In this document: one piece after another, positions 23,744 through 31,683 of the stretch
How positions within the stretch are numbered: the first letter of the stretch is position 1
Layout of the letters: each line of letters begins with the position of its first letter
NCBI GenBank assembly: GCA_964356705.1
Contig: CAYHIN010000005.1
Location: 1-35,906 of the forward strand
Direction of reading: 5' to 3'
Length of the DNA stretch: 35,906 bases
From: CAYHIN01 sp964356705
GTDB taxonomy: Bacteria > Patescibacteriota > Microgenomatia > CAZETR01 > Amesbacteraceae
The notes under the pieces: model-generated
What the model was told of the DNA's origin: nothing
The model's input: only the letters and a program-made list of their open reading frames with translations
Database searches by the model: none
Made by a program: the position numbers and the translations under genes

Positions 23744-24174
23744 GAAGAAAATTCTTTTGAAAACTCAATTATCCACTCAATACCGTATTTATCTCTAAAC
23801 ATCCCCGCATATGAGCCCCACGGACTATCCCCTATAGCCCCTTCTACTTCTCCTCCAGCCGAAAGGCCAGTAAATAATCTGTCCGCCTCTTCTTTACTTT
23901 CCGCGACTACCAAAATTTTGCTTCTATTTTCATGCTCATTTACTCGCCCCAAAACCTCCGGAACATCATTTGCAATCAACATAGTGCCAGCGCCAACTGG
24001 TAAGGCAATCTGCATTATTTTGTTTTCTTCCTTTTCTGCTACTGGGAATCCAGCACTAGCAAGATCTTTGAAACGCACTACTTTCGCAAACTCTCCACCA
24101 AAAACAGATTTATAAAACGTAAATGCTTCTTCAGCATTACCATTGAAGTTAATCCAAGGATTAATTGTAGCCAT
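23740..24174 (-). CDS. VOC family protein, PhnB-like
   Basis: 144 residues: TINPWINFNGNAEEAFTFYK, VFGGEFAKVVRF, then the second beta-alpha-beta module TMLIANDVPE and SPWGSYAGMFRDKYGIEWII. This is the PhnB/3-demethylubiquinone-like subgroup of the vicinal-oxygen-chelate fold. The metal ligands are poorly defined in this subgroup, and the substrate is unknown. It is complete and separate from the VOC remnant at 4115-4204. Its 3' end overlaps the end of sufB by 4 bases. Confidence 0.9.
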   Translation of the reverse strand: MATINPWINFNGNAEEAFTFYKSVFGGEFAKVVRFKDLASAGFPVAEKEENKIMQIALPVGAGTMLIANDVPEVLGRVNEHENRSKILVVAESKEEADRLFTGLSAGGEVEGAIGDSPWGSYAGMFRDKYGIEWIIEFSKEFSS

Positions 24175-24230
24175 ACAGCAATAATAGCAAATTAAAGTTA
24201 GCTCGGCTTGGTTGGCTATGTAGGGAACTT

Positions 24231-24644
24231 CTACCGAGAAAATGCATTGACAATGGCTTCTTTATAGAAATCTGGCATATTAAGCCCTTTTACTTCTTCT
24301 TGGGTAAATGATTCAAACTTTGCTTCTCCAGCTTCTCCTTGAAATTCAAAGTCGCCTACTTTGTTGAGAAGGCTACAAAGATAAGTTACGACCAATACCC
24401 CTTTTGACTCATCCTCAGATTTTTTAATTGTGTAAAGATACGATTGAATAATATCTATTACTTCAGTTTTAAACCCCAACTCTTCTTCAAGCTCTCTGAT
24501 AATTGTTTCTTCAGGTTGTTCTCCTTGGTCTAATTTTCCTCCAGGCAGTTCCCACTCATCTCTTTCATTTTTCCTAAGCCAAACTTTTCCTTCATCAAGA
24601 ATTATTCCTTTAACTGATACGGGCACAAAATAAGCAGCATTCAT
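24231..24644 (-). CDS. Nudix hydrolase, single domain
   Basis: 137 residues with a complete Nudix box: GGKLDQGEQPEETIIRELEE then ELGF, matching GX5EX7REUXEEXGU. The start MNAAYFVPVSVKGIILDEGK is usual for small MutT-like proteins. It hydrolyses a nucleoside diphosphate derivative; the substrate cannot be told. The gene is AT-richer than the surrounding core genes. The 97 bases upstream of it (24645-24741) hold no gene. Confidence 0.88.
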   Translation of the reverse strand: MNAAYFVPVSVKGIILDEGKVWLRKNERDEWELPGGKLDQGEQPEETIIRELEEELGFKTEVIDIIQSYLYTIKKSEDESKGVLVVTYLCSLLNKVGDFEFQGEAGEAKFESFTQEEVKGLNMPDFYKEAIVNAFSR

Positions 24645-24741
24645 TCCTTGATTCTACCAAAAGTTAGAAAAAGAACTTGTGGTATCTCAGTATGACGGTT
24701 TTCGAACTAGCTCCACCTGATAGAAAATACCAGAACCTATT

Positions 24742-25395
24742 TTATCTCCACGGATCAAATGCCATACCAAACCTCACTCTGATTTCACCCAAAAGGTTAA
24801 AGATTGTCATCGCAAAGTGATACAGCCAATCGGCTTTTAATCCATAAAACTGAATGTGAAGATAATTGTTAGGATATGGTTTTATTCCTTTCTCTACCAA
24901 AAGCAACAACTCTCTTTTTCGCTTTGGATTGTTCTTGGATGACATTACCCCAGCAGCCGAAGCCCTTTCTGGAATACTCACATAGGTTATACCCTCAAGT
25001 GTGTAGTTTGTTTTTTCCAACGCATTTGCCTCAACCGTGAGATTTATTCGCCTGCCTCCCATAACAAACGAGCCGTCTGATTCCCATTTGCCATAAAAAT
25101 ACCCAACTTCTAAAAGATGTGGGTGATCGAGTGTTTCTAAGCAAAGATATTTACGGGCAAATGTGAACATTCCTTTGGCGGGATAATAGCCCAACTTCTT
25201 TAATCCAGAATAAAGTACATCCTTACCCTGAAAGTCTACCAGCAAATCAAGATCACCTAAATTGCGATGCAATTTTCCGTTAATGCCAGCCACAACAACC
25301 GAACCAAGAAATCGGTAATTGATTTTGTTTTCCTCCAAGATTTTCAGAACACGTCGAAGAGTAGAAACAACAATCTCAGTATTAAACTCCGTCAT
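24742..25395 (-). CDS. Nucleotidyltransferase-fold protein
   Basis: 217 residues. The N-terminal half has the pol-beta-type nucleotidyltransferase core: YRFLGSVVVAGINGKLHRNL followed by GDLDLLVD. The GS and DxD spacing is that of AbiEii/aminoglycoside- or lincosamide-type enzymes. A third acidic residue may lie in HLLEVGYF. The C-terminal half is helical and unrecognised (YLHIQFYGLKADWLYHFAMT). It may adenylylate a small molecule, RNA or protein; no cognate HEPN or MNT partner is adjacent. It is AT-rich. Confidence 0.7.
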   Translation of the reverse strand: MTEFNTEIVVSTLRRVLKILEENKINYRFLGSVVVAGINGKLHRNLGDLDLLVDFQGKDVLYSGLKKLGYYPAKGMFTFARKYLCLETLDHPHLLEVGYFYGKWESDGSFVMGGRRINLTVEANALEKTNYTLEGITYVSIPERASAAGVMSSKNNPKRKRELLLLVEKGIKPYPNNYLHIQFYGLKADWLYHFAMTIFNLLGEIRVRFGMAFDPWR

Positions 25396-25415
25396 GAAAG
25401 TAAAATTATTACAGC

Positions 25416-25766
25416 CTAATAAAATAGAATCTGAAAATAAAAGATCAAAAATACCAAAATATGCACTGGAGCAGTAACCAACCCTGGAACATACTTTTTA
25501 ACACACCCCGACCAAACAAGATGCTGAACACCGTTAGCAAACATTAGAGCCAAAAAAAATCCTAATAATCCATCTCTAGCGGGAAAACCATGGTTAAAAA
25601 TCACCATTCCCCAAAACAAACTAAAGCAAATTTCAAAGACTAGGAACACCTCAAATGGCATTTTGAACACATACCACTTTTTGTGAAAGCCAGTTAATAG
25701 CTCTTCAAACGAGTGTAAAAGCTGAACGCCAAAAGAAATAAGTGCACATTGATCTAAAATAGTCAT
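25416..25766 (-). CDS. HXXEE-motif membrane protein
   Basis: 116 residues with four predicted membrane helices. The name-giving HxxEE motif is in LLHSFEELLTGF near the N-terminus; a second His lies in NGVQHLVW and the family PG turn in KKYVPGLVTAP. The conserved His and Glu in a membrane suggest a metal or catalytic site, but the function is unknown. Its ATG shares one base with the stop of the upstream PNPOx-like gene (TAATG), so the two are translationally coupled. Confidence 0.82.
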   Translation of the reverse strand: MTILDQCALISFGVQLLHSFEELLTGFHKKWYVFKMPFEVFLVFEICFSLFWGMVIFNHGFPARDGLLGFFLALMFANGVQHLVWSGCVKKYVPGLVTAPVHILVFLIFYFQILFY

Positions 25767-26224
25767 TAATTAAGTGTATCAGAAGTCCGAACGTCTAACT
25801 CTGGATGAAAAAAATTCATCTCAAATATCATTTCGGGCTCTTTATTATAATCTGTGTATCGTATCCAAGTTGGTTTTATTTTCAGATAAACCTGATTCGG
25901 ATGAGCTTCATATTTCTTTGAACTAGGAGTTTTTTGAAAATATATGTTTTTGTATTCTTTCAGTTCGTCACCTTCCAAAACTGAAGCCACCCCCTCGTAT
26001 TGAAGAGTTATTTTCTCGTTGTTTCCAAATACAATTGCGCAATTGGGATTCTTCTGAATATTATTGAACTTTCTTGTTGTAGTATAGGTACCAAAGACCA
26101 AGCTCAAATCATCTGCTGAAGCAAATCCAACTAGCGCTGCCTCGGGTTTATCAACTCCGATAGTCGATATAACCATGTGAATTTGACTATTTAAAAATTC
26201 GCGTACTAAATTAGATTTATCCAC
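25766..26224 (-). CDS. Pyridoxamine 5'-phosphate oxidase-like protein, second copy
   Basis: 152 residues of the PNPOx-like split barrel: QIHMVISTIGVDKPEAALVG, LSLVFGTYTTTRKFNNIQKN, CAIVFGNNEKITLQYEGVAS and a closing KPTWIRYTDYN strand. The T-x-R-K-x-x-N-I pattern is the usual phosphate- or cofactor-contact strand. It is more distant from the copy at 20604-21083 than a recent duplicate would be. It starts an AT-rich run with the HXXEE and nucleotidyltransferase genes on the same strand. Confidence 0.85.
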   Translation of the reverse strand: MDKSNLVREFLNSQIHMVISTIGVDKPEAALVGFASADDLSLVFGTYTTTRKFNNIQKNPNCAIVFGNNEKITLQYEGVASVLEGDELKEYKNIYFQKTPSSKKYEAHPNQVYLKIKPTWIRYTDYNKEPEMIFEMNFFHPELDVRTSDTLN

Positions 26225-26279
26225 TGAATAATTATATCAAAGCCTCGAAAGCCCAACTCGTGGCAATGAGAATATGAGC

Positions 26280-27302
26280 CTAGTTTTTTGCAGACTTACT
26301 CTCCTCCTTAATCAATTTTTTCACCACTCTATCAAAATCAGACTCAATAGGTTGGGTCTTATTAAATTCCTTATACTCCCCCTGAGCTTTTTTGTCAGCA
26401 TCGTCTTTGGAAATCTTTCCTTTTCCATCCAGTATCTTATATTCATTGAAGGTCAGAAATTTGTTTACACTCTGGGCAAACTCGTCCATAGTGAACGCTT
26501 GTTTGTTCTCGATCAAATTCTCCACATAATCAAAAAAACCAGTTACAGTCCTCTCCAATCTGCGGATTTCATCATGAGCTAAATAATTTTTGGCCACAGT
26601 CACATCACTTACCAATATCCTCCCCACGGGGGCATTCTTCCAAGTCGAAAGGCCCATATTTGGCCTCTTACGATCAGACTTAGTAACCACTATCTCAGCG
26701 GCCGTCTGTCCAGTTATTGCGTAGTGGAATTTATTTTGCACCGTAGCAAAAAAGTCTTTTGTAGACTGGGATAGTGGGTCATAGTCAATGCTGCATTCGG
26801 CAAAGATATCTGCTATCTGCTGATAAACCCGTCTCTCACTGGCGCGAATCGAGCGAACCTTTTCTAATAGCTCTCTAAAATAGTCCTGGCCAAAGACATT
26901 TTTGCCCTGCTTCAGCCGCTCATCGTCCAAAGCAAACCCCTTGACAATAAAGTCCCGCAATATCCCCGTCGCCCAGATTCTAAACTGAGTAGCCCGCTGC
27001 GAGTTAACCCTATACCCTACTGCAATAATCGCATCCAAATTATAGAAATTCGTAAGGTATTGTTTTCCGTCTGGTGCAGTTATTCGAATTTTTCGAACAA
27101 CTGAATCTTCAGATAGTTCGGCACTATCAAATATCTCTTTCAGATGATAGTTAACCGTGTGCGTTTCCACTCCAAACAGCTCGGCCATCATCTTCTGGGT
27201 CAACCATAGGGTCTCATCCTGGACAGACACATCCAACCTCACGTCACCGTTTGGAGAGGTGTAGAGAACAAATTTTTCAACTTGAGTTAAATCCTTATCC
27301 AT
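26280..27302 (-). CDS. rhuM: RhuM family protein
   Basis: 340 residues with the full family pattern: VSVQDETLWLTQKMMAELFG near the N-terminus, HTVNYHLKEIF, YNLDAIIAVGYRVNSQRATQ, FRIWATGILRDFIVKGFALD and DYFRELLEKVRSIRASERRV. The C-terminal half (FHYAITGQTAAEIV, RLERTVTGFFDYVENLIE) resembles the Fic/Doc-associated region seen in full-length members. RhuM was named in a Salmonella pathogenicity island; its activity is unknown and it is common near mobile genes and restriction systems. It lies 15 bases downstream of tRNA-Asn on the same strand, a usual site for integrated DNA. Confidence 0.9.
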   Translation of the reverse strand: MDKDLTQVEKFVLYTSPNGDVRLDVSVQDETLWLTQKMMAELFGVETHTVNYHLKEIFDSAELSEDSVVRKIRITAPDGKQYLTNFYNLDAIIAVGYRVNSQRATQFRIWATGILRDFIVKGFALDDERLKQGKNVFGQDYFRELLEKVRSIRASERRVYQQIADIFAECSIDYDPLSQSTKDFFATVQNKFHYAITGQTAAEIVVTKSDRKRPNMGLSTWKNAPVGRILVSDVTVAKNYLAHDEIRRLERTVTGFFDYVENLIENKQAFTMDEFAQSVNKFLTFNEYKILDGKGKISKDDADKKAQGEYKEFNKTQPIESDFDRVVKKLIKEESKSAKN

Positions 27303-27317
27303 ATCAAAAAACTCTTG

Positions 27318-27389
27318 CTCCCCCGCGAGGATTCGAACCTCGAACCTTGAAGTTAACAGCTTCCTGCTCTACCGTTGAGCTACAGGGGA
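27318..27389 (-). tRNA. tRNA-Asn (GTT)
   Basis: A 72-base cloverleaf on the minus strand: acceptor TCCCCTG with CGGGGGA, D arm GCTC-AACGGTA-GAGC, anticodon loop CTGTTAA (GTT), T arm CGAGG-TTCGAAT-CCTCG, discriminator G. The outermost anticodon-stem pair is G-A. CCA is not encoded: the bases after the discriminator are CAA. Confidence 0.95.
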
Positions 27390-27414
27390 ATAAATTTTCA
27401 AAGATCTAGCCTCA

Positions 27415-27420
27415 ATTATA
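27415..27420 (-). promoter_or_regulatory. -10 box of tRNA-Asn
   Basis: Perfect TATAAT on the minus strand, about 25 bases before the tRNA 5' end. No clear -35. Confidence 0.55.
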
Positions 27421-27525
27421 CCAAGCTATATCCCGAAGCGGGAGGGTACCTACAAGACCAAAGCTGAAGCCCAAAAACGTCTACGCCAGATCGAATTCTT
27501 CAAACACTTGAAAGCCAAGTCCTAA
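27415..27525 (+). pseudogene. Small basic protein without a normal start codon
   Basis: The frame gives IIPSYIPKREGTYKTKAEAQ then KRLRQIEFFKHLKAKS and stop. The KTKAEAxKRLRxIEFFKHLK pattern is familiar from tiny basic proteins in these genomes, so the 3' part looks genuine. There is no ATG, GTG or TTG in frame after the stop at 27391-27393; an ATT at 27415 is the first possible rare start. It may be a 5'-truncated remnant. It overlaps the tRNA promoter on the other strand. Confidence 0.4.
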
Positions 27526-27542
27526 AGTGCTCTAATAGTCTT

Positions 27543-28262
27543 ATGTACAAAATGAAAACTTTTCTCCTCACCCTCGCTCTCCTTACTTCCTCCGCTCTTC
27601 CAGCTTTCGCCAAAGAAACCCCCGAAGTCAGTGGCGATTATCCAGATCCTGCCAACCCCATGCTCAGAGTCAGAGTGTTCGTCCACGAGCCTCGTCGACC
27701 AGTCCTTAGTGAAAACCTCCTGTGCACTGACCCGGATTCCCAAAACGTAGTTGACACCACCGGCTGGCATCTGTCTTCCTCAATTTCATACCGCCTCAAT
27801 CTCAACAATGCTCCCACAGACCTCGTCACTATTGCCGAATTAGCTTTTGGCACTTGGCAAACAGCTGCCAATGACAAAGTCATTTTCCAGCGTGGTGCAG
27901 ATACCTCCGTTTCCAAGTCCAAACTCGACTACCAAAACGTCGTCGCCTGGAACCGAACTTCTGGCAATGCCCTCGCCACCACTTATACCCGCTACTATCC
28001 TTCCACTGGCCTAGTCGCCGATGTGGACACCATCTTCAATAGGCGCTTCCCCTGGGGTTGGTCCACCGTCAGTTGCAATCCTAACTATTACGACTCTCTA
28101 AATGTCCTTACCCATGAAGTCGGTCATTGGATGGGATTGGATGACGAATATACAGCCGGCTACCTGAACAATACTATGTATGGCTATGCCGACCCTGGCG
28201 AAATCAAAAAAGATACCCTCACGACAGGGGACAGCGTAAACTTACCCACTATCTACCCATAG
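27543..28262 (+). CDS. Exported matrixin-like zinc metalloprotease
   Basis: 239 residues with a signal peptide (MKTFLLTLALLTSSALPAFA, cleaved at AFA-KE; the ATG at 27552 may be the true start). The C-terminal part has the metzincin site LTHEVGHWMGLDD (HExxHxxGxxD) and a likely Met-turn in NNTMYGYA, so it should bind zinc and cleave peptides outside the cell. Cys in NLLCTD and VSCNPN may form one disulfide. Family M10 enzymes are often secreted and act on surface or host proteins; that role is inference. A short membrane-protein gene follows 8 bases later on the same strand. Confidence 0.9.
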   Translation: MYKMKTFLLTLALLTSSALPAFAKETPEVSGDYPDPANPMLRVRVFVHEPRRPVLSENLLCTDPDSQNVVDTTGWHLSSSISYRLNLNNAPTDLVTIAELAFGTWQTAANDKVIFQRGADTSVSKSKLDYQNVVAWNRTSGNALATTYTRYYPSTGLVADVDTIFNRRFPWGWSTVSCNPNYYDSLNVLTHEVGHWMGLDDEYTAGYLNNTMYGYADPGEIKKDTLTTGDSVNLPTIYP

Positions 28263-28270
28263 ACCACAAT

Positions 28271-28396
28271 ATGTCAACTTACGGCAAACGTCCACTCTGG
28301 CAGTGGCTGGTCCTATACACCATCATCGGTGGCATAGTGTACGCAGCCATCTACTACTTCTTCTTCACCAAAACAGGCACTACCTACCCTTATTAA
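28271..28396 (+). CDS. 41-residue single-helix membrane protein
   Basis: MSTYGKRPLWQWLVLYTIIG is followed by one continuous hydrophobic helix (GIVYAAIYYFFF) and a polar end TKTGTTYPY. The basic N-terminus suggests N-in orientation. It starts 8 bases after the protease gene, so it is probably co-transcribed. Function unknown. I recall similar short GKRPLWQW proteins from Patescibacteria. Confidence 0.65.
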   Translation: MSTYGKRPLWQWLVLYTIIGGIVYAAIYYFFFTKTGTTYPY

Positions 28397-28429
28397 AAAG
28401 GGCAGGCAGACTGGAAAAAAGTGAAGTAG

Positions 28430-28648
28430 TTACTTCTTTCCGCACAGTTTACAAGCTTCCTTGTGGTTTAGCAGTTCAAAAACTGCCGAAACACCAACAA
28501 GAACGTATACCACTCTTTCTAGCATCGGCCATGCTCCTAGCAGTGATCCCACTAGGTTATAACCAAATAGTCCCACTAGTCCCCAATTAAGTGCACCGAC
28601 CCAAACCAAAGTGACAGCTAGCATATGCAAATTCTTCTTGTCCATCAT
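28430..28648 (-). CDS. DUF378 membrane protein
   Basis: 72 residues with the family core VTLVWVGALNWGLVGLFGYN and LVGVSAVFELLNH, giving two membrane helices. A basic C-terminus with two Cys (CKLCGKK) follows, a possible metal or thiol site. DUF378 function is unknown. It converges on the small gene at 28271-28396. Confidence 0.88.
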   Translation of the reverse strand: MMDKKNLHMLAVTLVWVGALNWGLVGLFGYNLVGSLLGAWPMLERVVYVLVGVSAVFELLNHKEACKLCGKK

Positions 28649-28745
28649 TCACTCACCCCCTCGCCCATCGTAGCTCGCTCCGTGAGCCGTGTTCGAAATC
28701 GAACTGCAAAGGCGAACGGTAAGAGCAGTTGGGCATTCTTAATCT

Positions 28746-28778
28746 ATTGTCAATTGTCCATTCTCAATTGTCAATTCT
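28746..28778. repeat. Short AT-rich tandem repeat after rpoD
   Basis: CAATTGTCCATTCT (28751-28764) is followed directly by CAATTGTCAATTCT (28765-28778): 13 of 14 bases identical, with a partial copy in front. Same style of low-complexity repeat as those inside dnaG and the DUF4012 gene. The rest of the gap (28649-28745) shows only short inverted repeats such as GTTCGA-AA-TCGAAC. Confidence 0.6.
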
Positions 28779-28779
28779 C

Positions 28780-29883
28780 TCACTCCAAATAGTCTTGCAA
28801 CTTTTTACGTCTAGACGGGTGCTTTAGCTTACGAAGTGCCTTGGCTTCTATCTGTCTTATGCGCTCTCGCGTCACTCCAAACTCCCGTCCCACCTCTTCC
28901 AGAGTCATGGGATTCTTGCCATCCAACCCAAATCGCATTCGCAGCACTTTTGCTTCTCGGTCCGTCAATGTCGATAACACTTCTTCTATATTCTCTTTCA
29001 GGAGTTCTTTAGAAGCCGCCTCGATTGGCGTCGGTTGGGAAGTGTCGGCGATGAAGTCTCCCAGTATGCTGTCATCCTCATCTCCCACTGGAGTTTCCAG
29101 ACTGGTCGTGTCTTGGGCGATCTTTAGGATCTCTCGCACACGTGTGCCGGTCATCCCCTCTCCCATAATGTCCGCGATCTCTTGTGACTCCGGCTCTCGT
29201 CCTAGCTTTTGCATCAGCTGTCTTTGGATCCGGATCAGCTTATTGATCGTTTCAATCATATGCACCGGGATCCGGATGGATCTGGCCTGATAAGCAATAG
29301 CCCGAGTGATAGCCTGTCTAATCCACCAGGTGGCATATGTGGAGAACTTAAATCCTTTTCTCCAGTCATACTTCTCGACGGCTCTTATCAATCCCTGATT
29401 TCCTTCTTGGATTAGGTCGAGTAAAGATAGTCCTCGCATCACATACTTTTTGGCTATAGATACCACCAGACGTAAGTTACTCTCAGTCAGCTTTTTCTTG
29501 GCTTTTCGGTCGCCTTTTTCTATTTTTTGCGCCAGAGAGATCTCCTCTTCCGATTTCAGCAGTGGGATGCGTCCTATTTCCCGCAAGTACATCCGGACCG
29601 GGTCAGTGGTGACTCCCACCTCGACTTTGGTCAGAGCCTCTATCTCTTTATCCAGCTCCACCATCGACTTCTCGTCTACTTCTATCTCTTCCTCAGTTAC
29701 CGTCTCAAATACATCTACTCCCGCCTCCAGCATTTCCAAAAACAGCTGGTCTATTTCTTCGACTTTTTCTTCAGCATCCGCATACACTTCCAGTATTTCG
29801 TCCAAGGTCAAATAGCCTTGGTTTTTGCCCTTGGATAGGAGTTTATTGGCTATATCCGTCAGTGAATTTTTTGCTTTTGCCAT
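28780..29883 (-). CDS. rpoD: Primary sigma factor RpoD (sigma-70)
   Basis: 367 residues with all working regions: a region 1.1-like N-terminus (LTDIANKLLSKGKNQGYLTL), region 1.2 DPVRMYLREIGRIPLL (about 94-109) and region 2 with NLRLVVSIAKKY, LDLIQEGNQGLIRAVEKYDW and FSTYATWWIRQAITRAI (-10 recognition). Region 3 contains RIPVHMIETINKL, and region 4 contains TLEEVGREFGVTRERIRQIE (-35 recognition). It directs RNA polymerase to TTGACA/TATAAT promoters, the type found elsewhere in this window. The non-conserved insert between regions 1.2 and 2 is absent, as in short housekeeping sigmas. It follows dnaG on the same strand with a 93-base gap, the common dnaG-rpoD order. Confidence 0.95.
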   Translation of the reverse strand: MAKAKNSLTDIANKLLSKGKNQGYLTLDEILEVYADAEEKVEEIDQLFLEMLEAGVDVFETVTEEEIEVDEKSMVELDKEIEALTKVEVGVTTDPVRMYLREIGRIPLLKSEEEISLAQKIEKGDRKAKKKLTESNLRLVVSIAKKYVMRGLSLLDLIQEGNQGLIRAVEKYDWRKGFKFSTYATWWIRQAITRAIAYQARSIRIPVHMIETINKLIRIQRQLMQKLGREPESQEIADIMGEGMTGTRVREILKIAQDTTSLETPVGDEDDSILGDFIADTSQPTPIEAASKELLKENIEEVLSTLTDREAKVLRMRFGLDGKNPMTLEEVGREFGVTRERIRQIEAKALRKLKHPSRRKKLQDYLE

Positions 29884-29976
29884 AGTCTTTTGGAACTAAA
29901 AAAGGCCTGTGTCAACTAATTCTGGCCAGGGCCACAAAAAGCGTCAGGATCCTATACTGATAGAAATAATACCCCA

Positions 29977-31683
29977 CTATAGCCCCCGCGTCAACTCTGC
30001 CTTTCTCCTGGATAGTATTGCCACCTCAGGAGGTTCTGCGACTTTCATCTTTTCTTGTATTTCTACCCGCTCCAGCTCTGAGATCGCCTTCCCCCATTCC
30101 TCATCATCCTCAGGCCCTTCTTTGAGCATCAGTTCCTCCACTTTCGGCCTCAATTCCCCCGGCATCATGGCCACAATCTCCCCAATACTTAATACTTGAT
30201 ACTCGATACTTGATACAAAATCGATAGTCTTCCTCCAAAATCTCGTTTTGATCCATTGGTTAACTGGTTCACTGACTAGTTGTTCCACTTTTCCCGCTCT
30301 CAATGCCAATCCCACCACATACTCCTCCACAATTTCCCGTCTATTACTCATACCTATTGATCCTTTTGTCGCTTGTTTAGAGGTTAGAATTTCGTGCTTA
30401 GAGTTTATATTCATCTGTAGTCTTAGTACTTCCACCTCCACTCCAGAAGCCACAGCCAATTCCTTTACGTACTCATCTCGTCTCACCACATCCTCGATCG
30501 CGGCAATTGCAGGTAGCACCTCTTTCACTATCTTTGCTTTCCCCTCCGGACTCACCCCAAATCTTTTTACAGAAAGGTTTATCAAAAATTTATATACCGG
30601 GATCGTCTTTCTAGACAGCGCCACCCATTCTTCGGGGGAAGAAAAAGCAATATCGGCCACATCCTTAGCTCCCGCCACGCTCAGCGTCCCCAGCTGTGTC
30701 CAGTCTATCGTCTCCACATATAGTCCCGCTTTTTCGCATATCAAAAGACCTCTTTTCGCAGCCATGTTTCCCGCCAGATCTGCATCCAGTCCTAGCACCA
30801 CCGTCTCACATACTCGTCGCAGCATTTCTACTTGCTGTTCCGTCAGGGCCGACCCCTTGATGGCCACTACATTTTTTACTCCCGAGGCGAAACTCGCCAT
30901 CATATCTATCTCGCCTTCTACCACGATCACTCGCCCACTCTTTTTAATTTCAGATCTAGTCAGATCGTATCCATACAATAGTTCGCTTTTGTGATAAATC
31001 TCAGTTTCCGGCGTGTTCACATACTTAGCTTGATCAGACTGTCCCAGTATCCTTCCCGCAAACCCAACTATTTGTCCCCGAGAATTATTGAGAGGAAACA
31101 TGATCCTATTTCTAAACCGGTCATATCTTCGTCCCGGCACCACGAGTCCCGCTTTTTCCAAATCATCTAGTTTGTAACCTTTTTTCTTGACCAAAAAGTC
31201 TTCCAAAAAATTCCAGTTATCAGGAGCAAATCCCAAGTTAAATTGGGAGATTAAATCATCACCAATTCCTCTTTTATTCAGATACTCCAGGGCTTCCTTT
31301 CCCGACTTGTGTTTGGTCAAAAGAAAATTGTACGCTTGGGCCGCCAGAGTATTTATCTGGATCAGAGTTTCTTTTTCTTGCTCGATCTTGGTTGGTTTAA
31401 AACTTTCTAGTTTCACTCCCACCCGGTCTGCCAGAGTCTTGAGCACTTCCCCAAATTCCATTCCTTCGATCTTTTGCAAAAAAGTATACACATCTCCCCC
31501 CTCCGCACACCCAAAGCACTTAAATATCTGTAGTTCGGGGTTCACCATAAAAGACGGGGTCTTTTCTCCATGAAACGGACAGTTGCCCTTGTAATTTCTC
31601 CCCGCCTTCTTCAGCGTCACATACCCAGATATCACCTCCACGATATCAACCTTCTTTTTGATTTCTTCCACTTGCTCAGACAT
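29977..31683 (-). CDS. dnaG: DNA primase DnaG
   Basis: 568 residues from the ATG at 31683 (MSEQVEEIKKKV); a GTG one codon earlier is less likely. The zinc-binding domain has CPFH (35-38) and CFGC (56-59). The RNA polymerase domain includes GRRYDRFRNRIMFPLNNSRG and the Toprim elements VVVEGEID and GLDADLAGN. The C-terminal DnaB-interaction region is short and poorly conserved. It makes RNA primers at the replication fork. Its start codon shares one base with the DUF4012 stop (TGATG), so translation is coupled. Near residue 500 a low-complexity repeat is translated as SSIEYQVLSIGEI (bases 30184-30217). Confidence 0.94.
   Translation of the reverse strand: MSEQVEEIKKKVDIVEVISGYVTLKKAGRNYKGNCPFHGEKTPSFMVNPELQIFKCFGCAEGGDVYTFLQKIEGMEFGEVLKTLADRVGVKLESFKPTKIEQEKETLIQINTLAAQAYNFLLTKHKSGKEALEYLNKRGIGDDLISQFNLGFAPDNWNFLEDFLVKKKGYKLDDLEKAGLVVPGRRYDRFRNRIMFPLNNSRGQIVGFAGRILGQSDQAKYVNTPETEIYHKSELLYGYDLTRSEIKKSGRVIVVEGEIDMMASFASGVKNVVAIKGSALTEQQVEMLRRVCETVVLGLDADLAGNMAAKRGLLICEKAGLYVETIDWTQLGTLSVAGAKDVADIAFSSPEEWVALSRKTIPVYKFLINLSVKRFGVSPEGKAKIVKEVLPAIAAIEDVVRRDEYVKELAVASGVEVEVLRLQMNINSKHEILTSKQATKGSIGMSNRREIVEEYVVGLALRAGKVEQLVSEPVNQWIKTRFWRKTIDFVSSIEYQVLSIGEIVAMMPGELRPKVEELMLKEGPEDDEEWGKAISELERVEIQEKMKVAEPPEVAILSRRKAELTRGL
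30184..30217. repeat. Low-complexity repeat inside dnaG
   Basis: Tandem ATACTTAATACTTGATACT units, then ATACTTGATACA, an imperfect 7-8 base repeat read in frame within the C-terminal part of DnaG. It has the look of a dispersed element, not of conserved coding sequence. Confidence 0.55.

Noticed and set aside
28676..28725. Possible tRNA remnant (GTTCGAAATCGAAC)
   Set aside because: Only a T-arm-like palindrome is seen; no acceptor, D or anticodon arm can be drawn.
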